From the NCBI RefSeq assembly GCF_015482775.1, contig NZ_CP058214.1, positions 4,206,501 through 4,270,500 of the forward strand: a DNA stretch of 64,000 bases. Reading direction: 5' to 3'. The DNA comes from Kaustia mangrovi. Lineage in GTDB: Bacteria; Pseudomonadota; Alphaproteobacteria; Rhizobiales; Im1. The notes under the pieces are model-generated. The model worked only from the letters and a program-made list of their open reading frames with translations. It made no database searches and was not told the origin of the DNA. Within the stretch, counting starts at the first letter, position 1. Each line of letters begins with the position of its first letter. This document shows, piece by piece, positions 9,031-19,799 of this stretch. Both the position numbers and the translations under genes were made by a program.

Positions 9031-9507
9031 ATGAAACTCAGCACTCGTGGACGATATGCCGTGATGGCCATGGCCGATATCGCCCATTACTCGAAGGGCG
9101 AGCCTGTCACGCTGGCCGACATTGCCGACCGGCAGGATATCTCCCAGGCCTATCTGGAGCAGTTGTTCGTCAAGCTCCGGCGCTGCGGGCTCGTGGAGAG
9201 CGCGCGCGGGCCGGGCGGTGGCTACAAGCTGGCGCACGAGGCGGGCGATATCCGGATCTCCGACATCGTGCTCGCCGTCGACGAGCCCCTGAAGGTGACG
9301 CGCTGCGAGGACAGCTCCCCCATCGGTTGCCTGAACGGCTCGCGCTGCCTGACCCACGATCTGTGGGAGGAGCTCGGCCGCCAGATCCACGTCTTCCTGG
9401 CTTCCGTCAGCCTGGACGATGTCGTCCACAAGCGTGTGCTTGGGCGCGCGGTGCCGGTGGGGCCCAGCCCCGCCGAGGCACCTGTCGAGCGCGAGCCGGC
9501 CTGTTGA
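9031..9507 (+). CDS. iscR: Rrf2-family iron-sulfur regulator, IscR-like
   Basis: A 158-residue winged-helix transcription factor that senses iron-sulfur status and, by position and by the box at 8838, probably represses its own operon. The helix-turn-helix runs from about residue 28 to 62 (DRQDISQAYLEQLFVKLRR) with the wing GPGGGYKLA. The cluster cysteines are Cys92, Cys100 and Cys106 with His109 close by, the 3-Cys pattern of IscR with slightly different spacing (8 and 6). That makes it IscR-like rather than the one-cysteine type. AGGATTGAGAG precedes the ATG. Confidence 0.9.
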   Translation: MKLSTRGRYAVMAMADIAHYSKGEPVTLADIADRQDISQAYLEQLFVKLRRCGLVESARGPGGGYKLAHEAGDIRISDIVLAVDEPLKVTRCEDSSPIGCLNGSRCLTHDLWEELGRQIHVFLASVSLDDVVHKRVLGRAVPVGPSPAEAPVEREPAC

Positions 9508-9560
9508 GGGCCGAACCCGGACACCCTTTCTGGACGATATCGAGCGAAGACCACCGACCG

Positions 9561-10703
9561 ATGAGCGATATGCGCGCATATCTCGATCATAACGCCACCG
9601 CGCCCATGCGGCCGGAAGCGGTGGAGGCGGTGTCCGGCCTGCTGGGTGTCGCCGGCAACGCCTCCTCCGTGCACGAGGAGGGGCGGCGGGCGCGCAAGGT
9701 CGTGGAGGCGGCCCGCGAGACCGTCGCGGGCCTTGTCGGCGCGCGCGCCGATATGGTGACCTTCACCTCCGGCGGCACGGAAGCGAACGCCCTGGCGATC
9801 GCGGGCGCCGTCGGCGCCGGGCTCGCGAGCCGGCTCGTCGTATCCGCGGTCGAGCATCCAAGCGTGCTCGAGGCGGCCCGCGCGATGGGCGTGCCTTGCG
9901 TGGAGGTGCCGGTTCACGCGACGGGCGTCATCGATCTGGATTCGCTGGACGCCGCGCTGTCGTCCGGCGACGGCCCGGCGCTCGTCTCCGTCATGGCGGC
10001 GAATAACGAGACCGGCGCCATACAGCCCCTGAGCGAGGTGGTCGAGATTGCGCGCGCCCACGACGCACTCGTCCATTGCGACGCGGTGCAGGCGGCGGGA
10101 CGGATGCGGCTCGCCTGGCCGGTTCTCGGCGTCGACATGCTCACCCTGTCCGCCCACAAGCTCGGCGGCCCGCAGGGGGTAGGCGCGCTCGTCGCCCGCG
10201 ACGGGCTCGACCTGAAGCCCCTGCTGCCCGGCGGCGGGCAGGAGAGGCGCCGGCGTGCCGGCACGGAGAATGTGGCGGGCATTGCGGGGTTTGCAGCCGC
10301 TGTTGCCGGTGCCATATCGGACATGGACCGCATGGGCTGGATTGCCGGCGCGCGCGACGGGCTGGAGGCCGCGATCCGGGAAGAGGCCCCGGCCGCCCAT
10401 ATCTTTTCCGCCGGGACGGACAGGCTCGCGAACACCTGCTGTTTCGCGGTGGACGGTCTCGGGGCGGACATGCTGCTGATCGCCTTCGATCTGGAGGGCG
10501 TCGCGGTGAGCTCGGGGTCGGCCTGCTCGTCGGGCAAGGTCGGCCGCTCCCACGTCCTTCAGGCGATGGGCGCCGGCGAGGAACTGATCGGCGGTGCCAT
10601 CCGGGTGAGCCTCGGATGGTCCACGACACAAGACGACATCGACCGTTTCGCGACGGCGTGGCGGCGCATTGCCAGGCGCAATGGCGCGCAGGCCGCGGCC
10701 TGA
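9561..10703 (+). CDS. Cysteine desulfurase, IscS/NifS type
   Basis: A 380-residue PLP enzyme that takes sulfur from cysteine and passes it on as persulfide. His99 (VEHP) stacks on the cofactor, Lys200 in SAHKLGGPQG binds it, and Cys322 in SSGSACSSGKV is the persulfide carrier in the long flexible loop typical of group I enzymes. A second desulfurase, SufS, is encoded 3.8 kb downstream in the same operon. The start is ATG at 9561; the region between the regulator stop and this ATG is about 53 bases. It may be a specialised sulfur donor for SufBCD or for other acceptors. Confidence 0.93.
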   Translation: MSDMRAYLDHNATAPMRPEAVEAVSGLLGVAGNASSVHEEGRRARKVVEAARETVAGLVGARADMVTFTSGGTEANALAIAGAVGAGLASRLVVSAVEHPSVLEAARAMGVPCVEVPVHATGVIDLDSLDAALSSGDGPALVSVMAANNETGAIQPLSEVVEIARAHDALVHCDAVQAAGRMRLAWPVLGVDMLTLSAHKLGGPQGVGALVARDGLDLKPLLPGGGQERRRRAGTENVAGIAGFAAAVAGAISDMDRMGWIAGARDGLEAAIREEAPAAHIFSAGTDRLANTCCFAVDGLGADMLLIAFDLEGVAVSSGSACSSGKVGRSHVLQAMGAGEELIGGAIRVSLGWSTTQDDIDRFATAWRRIARRNGAQAAA

Positions 10704-10769
10704 GACGGACGGCAAAGGAAACATCGAGAGAACGGGCAATGAACCCGATCGTTGCAAGTGAGGACAGGC

Positions 10770-12239
10770 ATGGCTGATCTGGAGACAATCGAAAAGGTCA
10801 AGTCGATCGATGTCGACAAGTACAAATACGGCTTCACGACCCAGATCGAGTCGGACAAGGCGCCGAAGGGCCTGAACGAGGACATCGTCCGGTTCATCTC
10901 CGAGAAGAAGGGCGAGCCGGAGTGGATGCTCGAATGGCGCCTCGACGCCTATCGGCGCTGGAAGACCATGGAGGAGCCGAGCTGGGCGCGCGTCTCCTAC
11001 CCGCCGATCGATTTCCAGGACCTCTATTATTATTCCGCGCCGAAATCGCAGGGCTCCGGCCCGAAGAGCCTGGACGAGGTCGATCCGGAGCTTCTGGCGA
11101 CCTATGAGAAGCTCGGCATCCCGCTGAAGGAGCAGGAGGTGCTCGCGGGCGTGGAGGGGGCGAAGGTTGCCGTCGACGCGGTGTTCGACAGCGTGTCCGT
11201 GGTGACGACCTTCAAGGAGGAGCTCGCCAAGGCGGGCGTCATCTTCTGCTCGATCTCGGAGGCCATGCGCGAGCACCCGGAACTCGTGAAGAAGTATCTG
11301 GGCTCGGTGGTGCCGAAGTCGGACAACTACTTCGCCGCGCTCAATTCCGCGGTGTTCTCCGACGGGTCCTTCGTCTATGTGCCGGAGGGCGTGCGCTGCC
11401 CGATGGAGCTGTCGACCTATTTCCGCATCAACGAGGAGCAGACCGGCCAGTTCGAGCGCACGCTGATCATCGCTGACAAGGGCGCCTACGTGTCCTATCT
11501 GGAGGGCTGCACCGCGCCGATGCGCGACGAGAACCAGCTTCACGCCGCGGTGGTCGAGCTCATCGCGCTCGACGATGCGGAGATCAAGTACTCCACCGTG
11601 CAGAACTGGTATCCCGGCGACGCGGACGGCAAGGGCGGCGTCTACAACTTCGTCACCAAGCGCGGCGACTGCCGGGGCGCGAACTCCAAGATCTCCTGGA
11701 CGCAGGTGGAGACGGGCTCCGCGATCACCTGGAAATATCCGAGTTGCCTGCTTCGCGGCGACAACAGCCGGGGCGAGTTCTACTCGATCGCCATCTCCAA
11801 CGGCCATCAGCAGATCGATTCCGGCACCAAGATGATCCATCTGGGCCGCAACACCTCCAGCCGGATCATCTCCAAGGGCATTTCGGCGGGCCAGTCGTCC
11901 AACACCTATCGCGGGCTCGTCTCCGCGCATCCGAAGGCGGCGAACGCGCGCAACTTCACCCAGTGCGATTCACTGCTCATCGGCAATGAGTGCGGCGCGC
12001 ACACCGTGCCCTATATCGAGGCGAAGAACACCTCCGCCCAGTTCGAGCACGAGGCGACCACCTCGAAGATCTCCGACGACCAGCTCTTCTACTGCATGGC
12101 GCGCGGGCTCAACGAGGAGGAGGCGGTGGCGCTGATCGTCAACGGCTTCGTGCGCGATGTCATCCAGCAACTGCCCATGGAGTTCATGGCCGAGACGCAG
12201 AAGCTCATCGGCATCAGCCTGGAGGGCAGCGTGGGCTGA
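10770..12239 (+). CDS. sufB: Fe-S cluster assembly scaffold SufB
   Basis: A 489-residue subunit of the SufBC2D scaffold on which new iron-sulfur clusters are built in the cytoplasm. The sequence is highly typical: the N-terminal [18 protein letters not shown], the middle [19 protein letters not shown], the beta-helix core with [19 protein letters not shown], and the C-terminal [19 protein letters not shown] with the GARGL-like NEEEAV segment. AGGACAGGC lies ahead of the ATG. It is followed by a 171-base gap holding a palindromic repeat, then sufC. Confidence 0.97.
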   Translation: MADLETIEKVKSIDVDKYKYGFTTQIESDKAPKGLNEDIVRFISEKKGEPEWMLEWRLDAYRRWKTMEEPSWARVSYPPIDFQDLYYYSAPKSQGSGPKSLDEVDPELLATYEKLGIPLKEQEVLAGVEGAKVAVDAVFDSVSVVTTFKEELAKAGVIFCSISEAMREHPELVKKYLGSVVPKSDNYFAALNSAVFSDGSFVYVPEGVRCPMELSTYFRINEEQTGQFERTLIIADKGAYVSYLEGCTAPMRDENQLHAAVVELIALDDAEIKYSTVQNWYPGDADGKGGVYNFVTKRGDCRGANSKISWTQVETGSAITWKYPSCLLRGDNSRGEFYSIAISNGHQQIDSGTKMIHLGRNTSSRIISKGISAGQSSNTYRGLVSAHPKAANARNFTQCDSLLIGNECGAHTVPYIEAKNTSAQFEHEATTSKISDDQLFYCMARGLNEEEAVALIVNGFVRDVIQQLPMEFMAETQKLIGISLEGSVG

Positions 12240-12286
12240 CGAATAGCGACGCGGAACAAGTATCGGATGCGATCCACCGTTCTCCG

Positions 12287-12328
12287 GTCATCCCCGCCCC
12301 TGTGGGTCCTCGCTTTCGCGGGGATGAC
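12287..12328. repeat. Palindromic repeat inside the suf operon
   Basis: Arms GTCATCCCCGC (12287-12297) and GCGGGGATGAC (12318-12328) are exact reverse complements. This is the same family as the elements at 5243 and 41264, here inserted between sufB and sufC. In an mRNA it would fold to a strong hairpin and might shield the upstream message or lower downstream expression. Confidence 0.8.
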
Positions 12329-12410
12329 GAATGGACGTCCGGGGATGGCGAATGGATATCCCGGGAGTGACGAAGGCAGAAATGCTTTCAGGAATTATGG
12401 GAACTGAAGA

Positions 12411-13163
12411 ATGCTCGAGATCAAGAATCTGCATGTCGAGGTCGACGGCCAGGAGATCCTCAAGGGGATCGACCTCACGGTCGAGCCGGGCGAGGTGCAT
12501 GCCATCATGGGGCCGAACGGCTCCGGCAAATCGACGCTCGCCTATGTGCTGGCGGGCCGCGACGGCTATGAGGTGACCGGCGGCTCGATCGCCTTCCGGG
12601 GCGAGGACGTTCTGGAGATGGGACCGGACGAGCGCGCCGCGCTCGGCCTGTTCCTGGCCTTCCAGTACCCCATCGAGATTCCGGGCGTGGCGCTCATGAC
12701 CCTGCTCAAGACGGCGCTCAACGCCCAGCGCAAGGCGCGCGGCGAGGACGAGCTGTCGACGCCGGACTTCATGCGCCTCGTGCGCGAGAAGGCGGGCGAG
12801 CTGAACGTGTCGCAGGAGATGCTCAAGCGCCCGGTCAATGTGGGCTTTTCCGGCGGCGAGAAGAAGCGCGCGGAAATCCTCCAGATGGCCGTTCTGCAGC
12901 CCTGGCTGTGCGTGCTGGACGAGACCGATTCCGGGCTCGACATCGACGCGCTGAAGGTGGTGGCCGACGGCGTGAACGCGCTCAGGGGGCCGGAGCGGTC
13001 CATGGTCGTGATCACGCACTATCAGCGCCTGCTCAACTACATCGTGCCCGACAAGGTGCACGTGCTCTCCGCCGGCCGGATCGTGCGCTCCGGCGGCAAG
13101 GAGCTGGCGCTCGAGCTGGAGGAGAGCGGCTACGCCATCTATCAGGACGAAGCGGCCGCCTAA
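12411..13163 (+). CDS. sufC: Fe-S assembly ATPase SufC
   Basis: A 250-residue ABC-type ATPase that drives conformational change in the SufB-SufD scaffold; despite the fold it is soluble and not a transporter. Walker A is GPNGSGKST (about 34-42), the signature is FSGGEKKR (about 142-149), and Walker B runs LCVLDETDSGLDID. The His switch is in VITHYQRL. The length is normal. It starts 171 bases after sufB, so the palindrome at 12287 lies in its leader. Confidence 0.97.
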   Translation: MLEIKNLHVEVDGQEILKGIDLTVEPGEVHAIMGPNGSGKSTLAYVLAGRDGYEVTGGSIAFRGEDVLEMGPDERAALGLFLAFQYPIEIPGVALMTLLKTALNAQRKARGEDELSTPDFMRLVREKAGELNVSQEMLKRPVNVGFSGGEKKRAEILQMAVLQPWLCVLDETDSGLDIDALKVVADGVNALRGPERSMVVITHYQRLLNYIVPDKVHVLSAGRIVRSGGKELALELEESGYAIYQDEAAA

Positions 13164-13190
13164 GGAAGACCTGGAAGGGTACGACGAGCA

Positions 13191-14528
13191 ATGAACGTCG
13201 CAGTACAGAAGACCAAGGCGGAAGCAGCCTTCATCGACGCCTATGCCACGCGCAGGGACGCGCTGCCGCATGCCGGCTGGCTGGAGCCCAAGCGCGAGGC
13301 GGCGTTCGAATCCTTCTCCGCCCACGGCCTGCCCAACCGGCGGGTCGAGGAATGGAAATGGACCGATCTGCGCCGCCATCTGAACGAGGCCTATCCGCCG
13401 CTCGTCGCCGCCGAGCCGGAGGCGGGCGCGGTCGAGACCCTGCTGGCGCGGGACCCGTTCGCGCAGATCGGGCGCAAGCGCCTGGTCTTCGTCGATGGCC
13501 GGTTCGATGCGGGCCTCTCCGACGCCCAGGATCTCGACGGCGTGGAGGTCCACGCCCTGAGCGATGTCATGGCCGATCCGCCGTCCTGGGCGCGCGAGAT
13601 CCTCGGCAACCTGTTCGGCGCCGGACGCGATCCGGTCGCGGAGCTCAATACCGTGTTCCTCGCCGACGGGGCGCTTGTGCGCATTGCCGACGGCGCGGAG
13701 ATCGCGACGCCGCTGGCGCTGGTCTTCGTGAATGCCGGCACCGCGCCGCGCATGACGGCTGTGCGCAATGTCGTCGCGGTGGGCGCGGGCGCGCGCGCCA
13801 CGATCCTGGAAACCCATCTGGGCTCCGGCCCTTATCTCGCCGACATCGTCACCGAGACGGTGGTCGGCAAGGGTGCGGAGCTTGAGCGCGTGCGCGTGCA
13901 GGCCGACGATACCGAGGCGGTCCAGCTCTCCAACGCCCATATCGAGCTGGAGGCCGACGCCGTCCTGCGCGACGTCACGCTCACCATGGGCGGGCGCCTC
14001 ACGCGCAACCAGCTTTTCGTGAAGTATCGCGGCGAGGGGGCCGATGCCCATATTGCCGGCTCCTATCTCCTCGCCGGCAACCAGCATTGCGACACCACCA
14101 TGGTGGTGAACCACGCCGTGCCGTCGTGCCAGAGCCGCGAGCTCTTCAAATGCGTGATGGACGACACCGCCCACGGCGTGTTCCAGGGCAAGATCATGGT
14201 CGCCCCGGAGGCGCAGAAGACCGATGGCAAGCAGCAGAGCCACGGGCTTCTCCTGTCGGAGCGCGCGGAGTTCGACTCAAAGCCCGAGCTGGAGATCTTC
14301 GCCGACGACGTCGCCTGCGGGCACGGCGCCACGTCGGGCGCGCTCGACGACCGGCTGATCTTCTATCTGCGCGCGCGCGGCATTCCCGAGGCGCAGGCGA
14401 AGTCCCTGCTCATCGCCGCCTTCGTTCGCGAGGCATTCGACGATATCGCCCATGAGGGCGCGCGCGATGTGCTGGCCGGCCTGGCAGAGGGCTGGCTGGC
14501 GGAGCGCAAGGGAGGGATCGATGGCTGA
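13191..14528 (+). CDS. sufD: Fe-S assembly protein SufD
   Basis: A 445-residue SufD, the partner of SufB in the scaffold. The N-terminal helical part includes GLPNRRVEEWKWTDLRRHL, a family hallmark, and the C-terminal beta-helix includes GGRLTRNQLFV, DTTMVVNHAVPSCQSRELFK and CGHGATSGALDDRLIFYLRARGI. The last motif contains the conserved Cys and His region. Its stop lies eight bases inside sufS, so the two are translated together. Confidence 0.96.
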   Translation: MNVAVQKTKAEAAFIDAYATRRDALPHAGWLEPKREAAFESFSAHGLPNRRVEEWKWTDLRRHLNEAYPPLVAAEPEAGAVETLLARDPFAQIGRKRLVFVDGRFDAGLSDAQDLDGVEVHALSDVMADPPSWAREILGNLFGAGRDPVAELNTVFLADGALVRIADGAEIATPLALVFVNAGTAPRMTAVRNVVAVGAGARATILETHLGSGPYLADIVTETVVGKGAELERVRVQADDTEAVQLSNAHIELEADAVLRDVTLTMGGRLTRNQLFVKYRGEGADAHIAGSYLLAGNQHCDTTMVVNHAVPSCQSRELFKCVMDDTAHGVFQGKIMVAPEAQKTDGKQQSHGLLLSERAEFDSKPELEIFADDVACGHGATSGALDDRLIFYLRARGIPEAQAKSLLIAAFVREAFDDIAHEGARDVLAGLAEGWLAERKGGIDG

Positions 14529-15783
14529 TGCCGGCCTGAAGCCTGCGGCCCCGGAGGCGGCGGGCGGCTTCGATGTGGAGCGCATCCGCGAGGATTTCCC
14601 GATCCTGAAGCGGACCGTCTACGACAAGCCGCTCACCTATCTCGACAACGCGGCCTCCGCCCAGAAGCCGAAGGCGGTGATCGAGGCGGTGCGCAAGGCC
14701 TATGAGGAGGAATACGCGAATGTCCATCGCGGCCTGCATTTCCTCTCCAACCTCGCCACGCAGAACTACGAGGATGCGCGCGAGACGGTGCGCCGCTTCC
14801 TCAACGCGCCCTCGACCGACGAGATCATCTTCACCCGCAACACCACCGAGGCGATCAACCTGGTCGCCCAGAGCTTCGGCGGGATGGTGATCGGGGAGGG
14901 CGACGAGATCGTGCTCTCCCTGCTCGAGCACCATTCCAACATCGTGCCCTGGCACTTCCATCGCGAGCGGCGCGGCGCGGTGCTCAAATGGGTGCCGGTG
15001 AACGAGGCCGGCGAGTTCCTGCTGGAGGAATACGAGAAACTGCTCGGCCCCCGCGTGAAGATGGTGGCGGTGACGCACATGTCGAACGCCATCGGCACCA
15101 TCACGCCGATCCGGGAAATCATCCGGCTGGCGCATGAGCGCGGCATTCCGGTGCTGGTCGACGGCAGCCAGAGCGCGGTGCATCTCCCGGTCGACGTGCA
15201 GGAGCTCGACTGCGACTTCTATATCTTCACCGGCCACAAGGTCTACGGACCCTCCGGCATCGGCGCGCTCTATGCCAAGCGCGAGCATCTCGACCGCATG
15301 CCCCCCTATCAGGGCGGCGGCGAGATGATCGAGGACGTCACCCCCGACCGCGTCACCTATGCGGAGCCGCCGCACCGGTTCGAGGCGGGAACGCCGGCCA
15401 TCGTCCAGGCCATTGGACTGGGCGCCGCGCTCGACTACATGATGGGTGTGGGCCGCGAGAACATCGCCGCGCACGAGGCCGACCTCAAGGCCTATGCGCT
15501 GGAGCGGCTGCGCGAGATCAATTCGCTGCGCGTCTTCGGTGCGCCGCGCGAGCGGGGCGCGATCATCTCCTTCGAGATGGAGGGCGCCCATGCCCACGAC
15601 ATCTCGACGGTGATCGACCGGCATGGCGTGGCGGTGCGCGCCGGCACCCATTGCGCGCAGCCCCTGCTGGAGCATTTCGGCGTGACCTCGACCTGCCGGG
15701 CATCCTTTGCCATGTACAATACGAGGGAAGAGGTCGACCGGCTGGCCGAGGCGCTGAAGGCGGCGGCACGGTTCTTTGCCTGA
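14521..15783 (+). CDS. sufS: Cysteine desulfurase SufS
   Basis: A 420-residue group II cysteine desulfurase that feeds sulfur to the SUF scaffold. PLP is bound by Lys240 in FTGHKVYGP; the catalytic cysteine is Cys378 in VRAGTHCAQP, in the short loop typical of SufS and unlike the long loop of the IscS-type enzyme upstream. No SufE or SufU partner gene is seen next to it. The ATG at 14521 overlaps the end of sufD. Confidence 0.96.
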   Translation: MADAGLKPAAPEAAGGFDVERIREDFPILKRTVYDKPLTYLDNAASAQKPKAVIEAVRKAYEEEYANVHRGLHFLSNLATQNYEDARETVRRFLNAPSTDEIIFTRNTTEAINLVAQSFGGMVIGEGDEIVLSLLEHHSNIVPWHFHRERRGAVLKWVPVNEAGEFLLEEYEKLLGPRVKMVAVTHMSNAIGTITPIREIIRLAHERGIPVLVDGSQSAVHLPVDVQELDCDFYIFTGHKVYGPSGIGALYAKREHLDRMPPYQGGGEMIEDVTPDRVTYAEPPHRFEAGTPAIVQAIGLGAALDYMMGVGRENIAAHEADLKAYALERLREINSLRVFGAPRERGAIISFEMEGAHAHDISTVIDRHGVAVRAGTHCAQPLLEHFGVTSTCRASFAMYNTREEVDRLAEALKAAARFFA

Positions 15784-15809
15784 GCGCGACGAGGAGAGCG
15801 AGGAGCACG

Positions 15810-16202
15810 ATGAGCGAGCAACGTGACATCATGGCACCGGATGCCGGAACGGCGCCCGAACCGCCGGAGCCCGCGAGCGCGATCCCGGAGGCCGAGCTCA
15901 ACCGGCTGACCGATGACATCGTCGCGGCGCTGAAGACCGTCTACGACCCGGAGATCCCGGTCGACATCTACGAGCTCGGCCTGATCTACAAGGTCGATAT
16001 CGACGACGACCGGATGGTGGCGATCGACATGACGCTGACCGCGCCGGGCTGCCCGGTGGCCGGCGAGATGCCGGGCTGGGTGGAGGATGCGGTCTCCACC
16101 GTGGATGGCGTGAGCGGGGCGACCGTCAATCTGGTCTTCGATCCGCCATGGGACCCGAGCCGCATGTCGGACGAGGCCAAGGTCGCGCTCAACATGTGGT
16201 GA
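15810..16202 (+). CDS. sufT: SUF system maturation factor SufT (MIP18/DUF59)
   Basis: A 130-residue protein of the MIP18/DUF59 family, usually named SufT when linked to suf genes; it helps mature iron-sulfur proteins under high demand. The core DIVAALKTVYDPEIPVDIYELGLIY and LTAPGCPVAGEMPGWV carry the family signature, with the conserved cysteine in the second. A variable N-terminal arm of about 30 residues is rich in Pro, Glu and Ala. A GAGGAG site lies ahead of the ATG. Confidence 0.93.
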   Translation: MSEQRDIMAPDAGTAPEPPEPASAIPEAELNRLTDDIVAALKTVYDPEIPVDIYELGLIYKVDIDDDRMVAIDMTLTAPGCPVAGEMPGWVEDAVSTVDGVSGATVNLVFDPPWDPSRMSDEAKVALNMW

Positions 16203-16310
16203 GCGGGGGCGAAAGGGCCTCCCGGCATGCGGGTTGTGCCCTTGCATGCCCGCCACGGCACGCCAGATAATGAGCGAACGCACAGAGCTTTAGCGAGACG
16301 AGAGCCGGAG

Positions 16311-16700
16311 ATGACTGCACGCATTCGTCCCAAGCCCAAGGTAATGAACCTCACCGATGCGGCCGCCGCGCGCATTCGCGAGCTGATGTCCAAGGCCGAC
16401 CGTCCCGTCGCGGGCCTGCGCGTCGGGGTGAAGAAGGGCGGCTGCGCCGGCATGGAATACACGATGGACTATGTCGACGAGGCCGACCCGCGCGACGAGG
16501 TGGTCGAGGACAAGGGCGTGACCCTGCTGATCGATCCCGCTGCGATCCTGTTCCTGCTCGGCACCGAGATGGATTTCGAGGTTGGCAAGCTGTCCTCGGG
16601 CTTCGTGTTCAACAATCCCAACCAGACATCGGCCTGCGGCTGCGGCGAGTCCGTGGCGATCACGCCGGCCAGTGCCGACGGCTTCCCCGGCACGGCCTGA
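16311..16700 (+). CDS. sufA: A-type iron-sulfur carrier SufA/ErpA-like
   Basis: A 129-residue HesB-type (A-type) carrier that moves clusters from the scaffold to target proteins. The three cluster cysteines are in KKGGCAGMEY and in the C-terminal CGCGES, the standard arrangement. An N-terminal arm of about ten basic residues precedes the domain. It is the last gene of the operon; a hairpin at 16772 follows. Confidence 0.93.
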   Translation: MTARIRPKPKVMNLTDAAAARIRELMSKADRPVAGLRVGVKKGGCAGMEYTMDYVDEADPRDEVVEDKGVTLLIDPAAILFLLGTEMDFEVGKLSSGFVFNNPNQTSACGCGESVAITPASADGFPGTA

Positions 16701-16771
16701 CCTTCGATGCCGGGCCTCAGGGGCCCAGCGCATTTCACGGAAAATGGACGCGGCGTCCGGCCGAGAGCAGG

Positions 16772-16791
16772 CTGCGTCCGGTTGGACGCAG
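16772..16791. terminator. Hairpin between convergent sufA and helicase genes
   Basis: Arms CTGCGTCC and GGACGCAG are exact reverse complements around GGTT. It lies between two converging genes and is the natural stop for both, but no clear T-run follows. A similar sequence (GTGTCCGATTGGGCGCAC) is inside the hairpin at 25301. Confidence 0.5.
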
Positions 16792-16862
16792 GTGAGTTGC
16801 TCTGACACTTTGAGAGCGACCGACTTTTCTGCACTCGGATGGCCCCCCGAGTGCTGGTCGAT

Positions 16863-18308
<1,446 letters not shown>

Positions 18309-18414
18309 GCGTGGTGCGGCTTAACCGGTTTGCAGGGGCGCCGGTTTATCGGTGACGGGCTCTCGTTAGCCACAAGAGCCCACGGCGCGCGAGCCATGGA
18401 TCGAATTTGAGGGA

Positions 18415-18442
18415 AACATAGATATTCTGCGCCATTTGTCAA
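18415..18442 (-). promoter_or_regulatory. Sigma-70-type promoter of the helicase gene
   Basis: Read on the minus strand, TTGACA (18442-18437) and TATGTT (18420-18415) are separated by 16 bases. Transcription would start near 18408, giving a leader of about 100 bases before the ATG at 18308. The stretch is AT-rich compared with its surroundings. Confidence 0.6.
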
Positions 18443-18544
18443 TTTTTCCTTCGCATCTGCACCATCGAATTGCAAAGAACGGTCGTCGCACCCCCGGCGC
18501 GGTCGCGCTGCCGGGGGTGGTGCGGCCACCATGGGCGGTCTCCG

Positions 18545-19324
18545 TCAGCCGGCGGCCTTGGGCTGGAGATCGTCCCCCTCGGCCTTGGCAATGGGGGGCG
18601 GGGGCATGGGAGACCTGGCATCGTCGGTGTCGAACTGGAGGGCATCGGCCAGGATGAAACGATCGACGAGGCCGGCAAGAACCGCGCCTGCGAGCGGAGC
18701 CGCCCAGAAGACCCAGAGCTGTTGTAGGGCCCAGTCCTCGGCGAAGACGACAGTGGCCGTCGAGCGCGCCGGATTGACCGAGGTGCCCGTGATCGGCAGC
18801 GTCCACAGATGCACCGCGGCGAGGGCGAGCCCGGCAGCGACAGGGGCGGCGAAGGCCGGGCTATCGTCGTGCGAGGCACCGAGCACGGCCAGCACGAAGA
18901 TCGCCGTGGCCACCATTTCCGTGATCGCCGCGCCCTGGAGCCCGTAGCCTGCGGGCGAATGGTTGCCGTAGCCATTGGAGGCGAAAGCCGCCGCCTCGAA
19001 GCCCGGAATGGACATGAAGACAGCAAAGAGCATGGCGGTCGCGAGCAGGGCGCCGACGAGCTGGGCGGCCACATAGCCCGCAAGCCATTGCGGGCTCAGC
19101 CGGCCTGCGACCCAGGCTCCGAAGCTGACGGCGGGATTGAAATGCGCGCCCGATATGCAGCCGAATGCGGACGACATGGCGAGCATGGTCAGTCCGGCGG
19201 CCAGGCTGATGCCGACAATGCCGGCGCTCAGACCGGGAAATGTCGATGCGCCGACGAGTGTGCCGCAAATGACGGATACAAGGGCAAAACTGCCAATGGC
19301 TTCGGCCAGCAATCTCTTCTGCAT
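18545..19324 (-). CDS. aqpZ: Aquaporin (MIP family)
   Basis: A 259-residue channel protein with six membrane spans and two NPA half-helices, seen as HFNPAVS (about 60) and SVNPARS (about 187). The residues around the pore (His after the fifth span region, LWTLPITG) resemble water channels of the AqpZ type more than glycerol channels, but selectivity was not tested. The C-terminal tail after residue 230 is hydrophilic and variable. The promoter probably lies in the AT-rich part of the gap at 19380-19440. Confidence 0.88.
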   Translation of the reverse strand: MQKRLLAEAIGSFALVSVICGTLVGASTFPGLSAGIVGISLAAGLTMLAMSSAFGCISGAHFNPAVSFGAWVAGRLSPQWLAGYVAAQLVGALLATAMLFAVFMSIPGFEAAAFASNGYGNHSPAGYGLQGAAITEMVATAIFVLAVLGASHDDSPAFAAPVAAGLALAAVHLWTLPITGTSVNPARSTATVVFAEDWALQQLWVFWAAPLAGAVLAGLVDRFILADALQFDTDDARSPMPPPPIAKAEGDDLQPKAAG

Positions 19325-19799
19325 GACGTCTCCTGATCCTTCGGGCCGGCATCCGGTGTGCCGTCCGCCCCCCTTCGTTCATGGAGATCGTATTTTTATA
19401 CACTCTCATAGATTGTTTCAAATATAATAACACGCAAAAGGATGCTTTGCGATCCGGACAGCCGGGCGAAACGAAAGGGCCCCGCCGGAACCTGTGTCCG
19501 CGCGGGGCCTGTCTGGTGCATTGCGCTGTCCGACGGGATCGCCGGACTGATCGGGCGTTTCCATATCGCCCCGGACAACCGGGACATGGAAACGTCAGCA
19601 TTCATTGTTGGATTGTCAGTCGGATCTCGCCGTCTTCACCCCCGGCCGGCAAGCCGAGGTCCCGAAGACGGCGCCGGTCGCTTCGGCGGCATCATTTTCC
19701 TAGACCTCGTTGCTGGTGTTGTCATGCCTCCAATGGTGACTCCGACCGGACGGTGCCGTCAAATCACAAGTCGGGAGCGTCCATCCCTGACGGGGCCTG
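19325..19799. other. 475-base gap without a convincing gene
   Basis: The part near the aquaporin is AT-rich and on the minus strand reads TTGAAA, 17 bases, TAAAAA (about 19420-19392), a possible aquaporin promoter. A 10-bp inverted repeat (19628-19637 and 19664-19673, CGCCGTCTTC/GAAGACGGCG) lies in the other half. Open frames here have no family features and I take them as chance. Confidence 0.5.
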
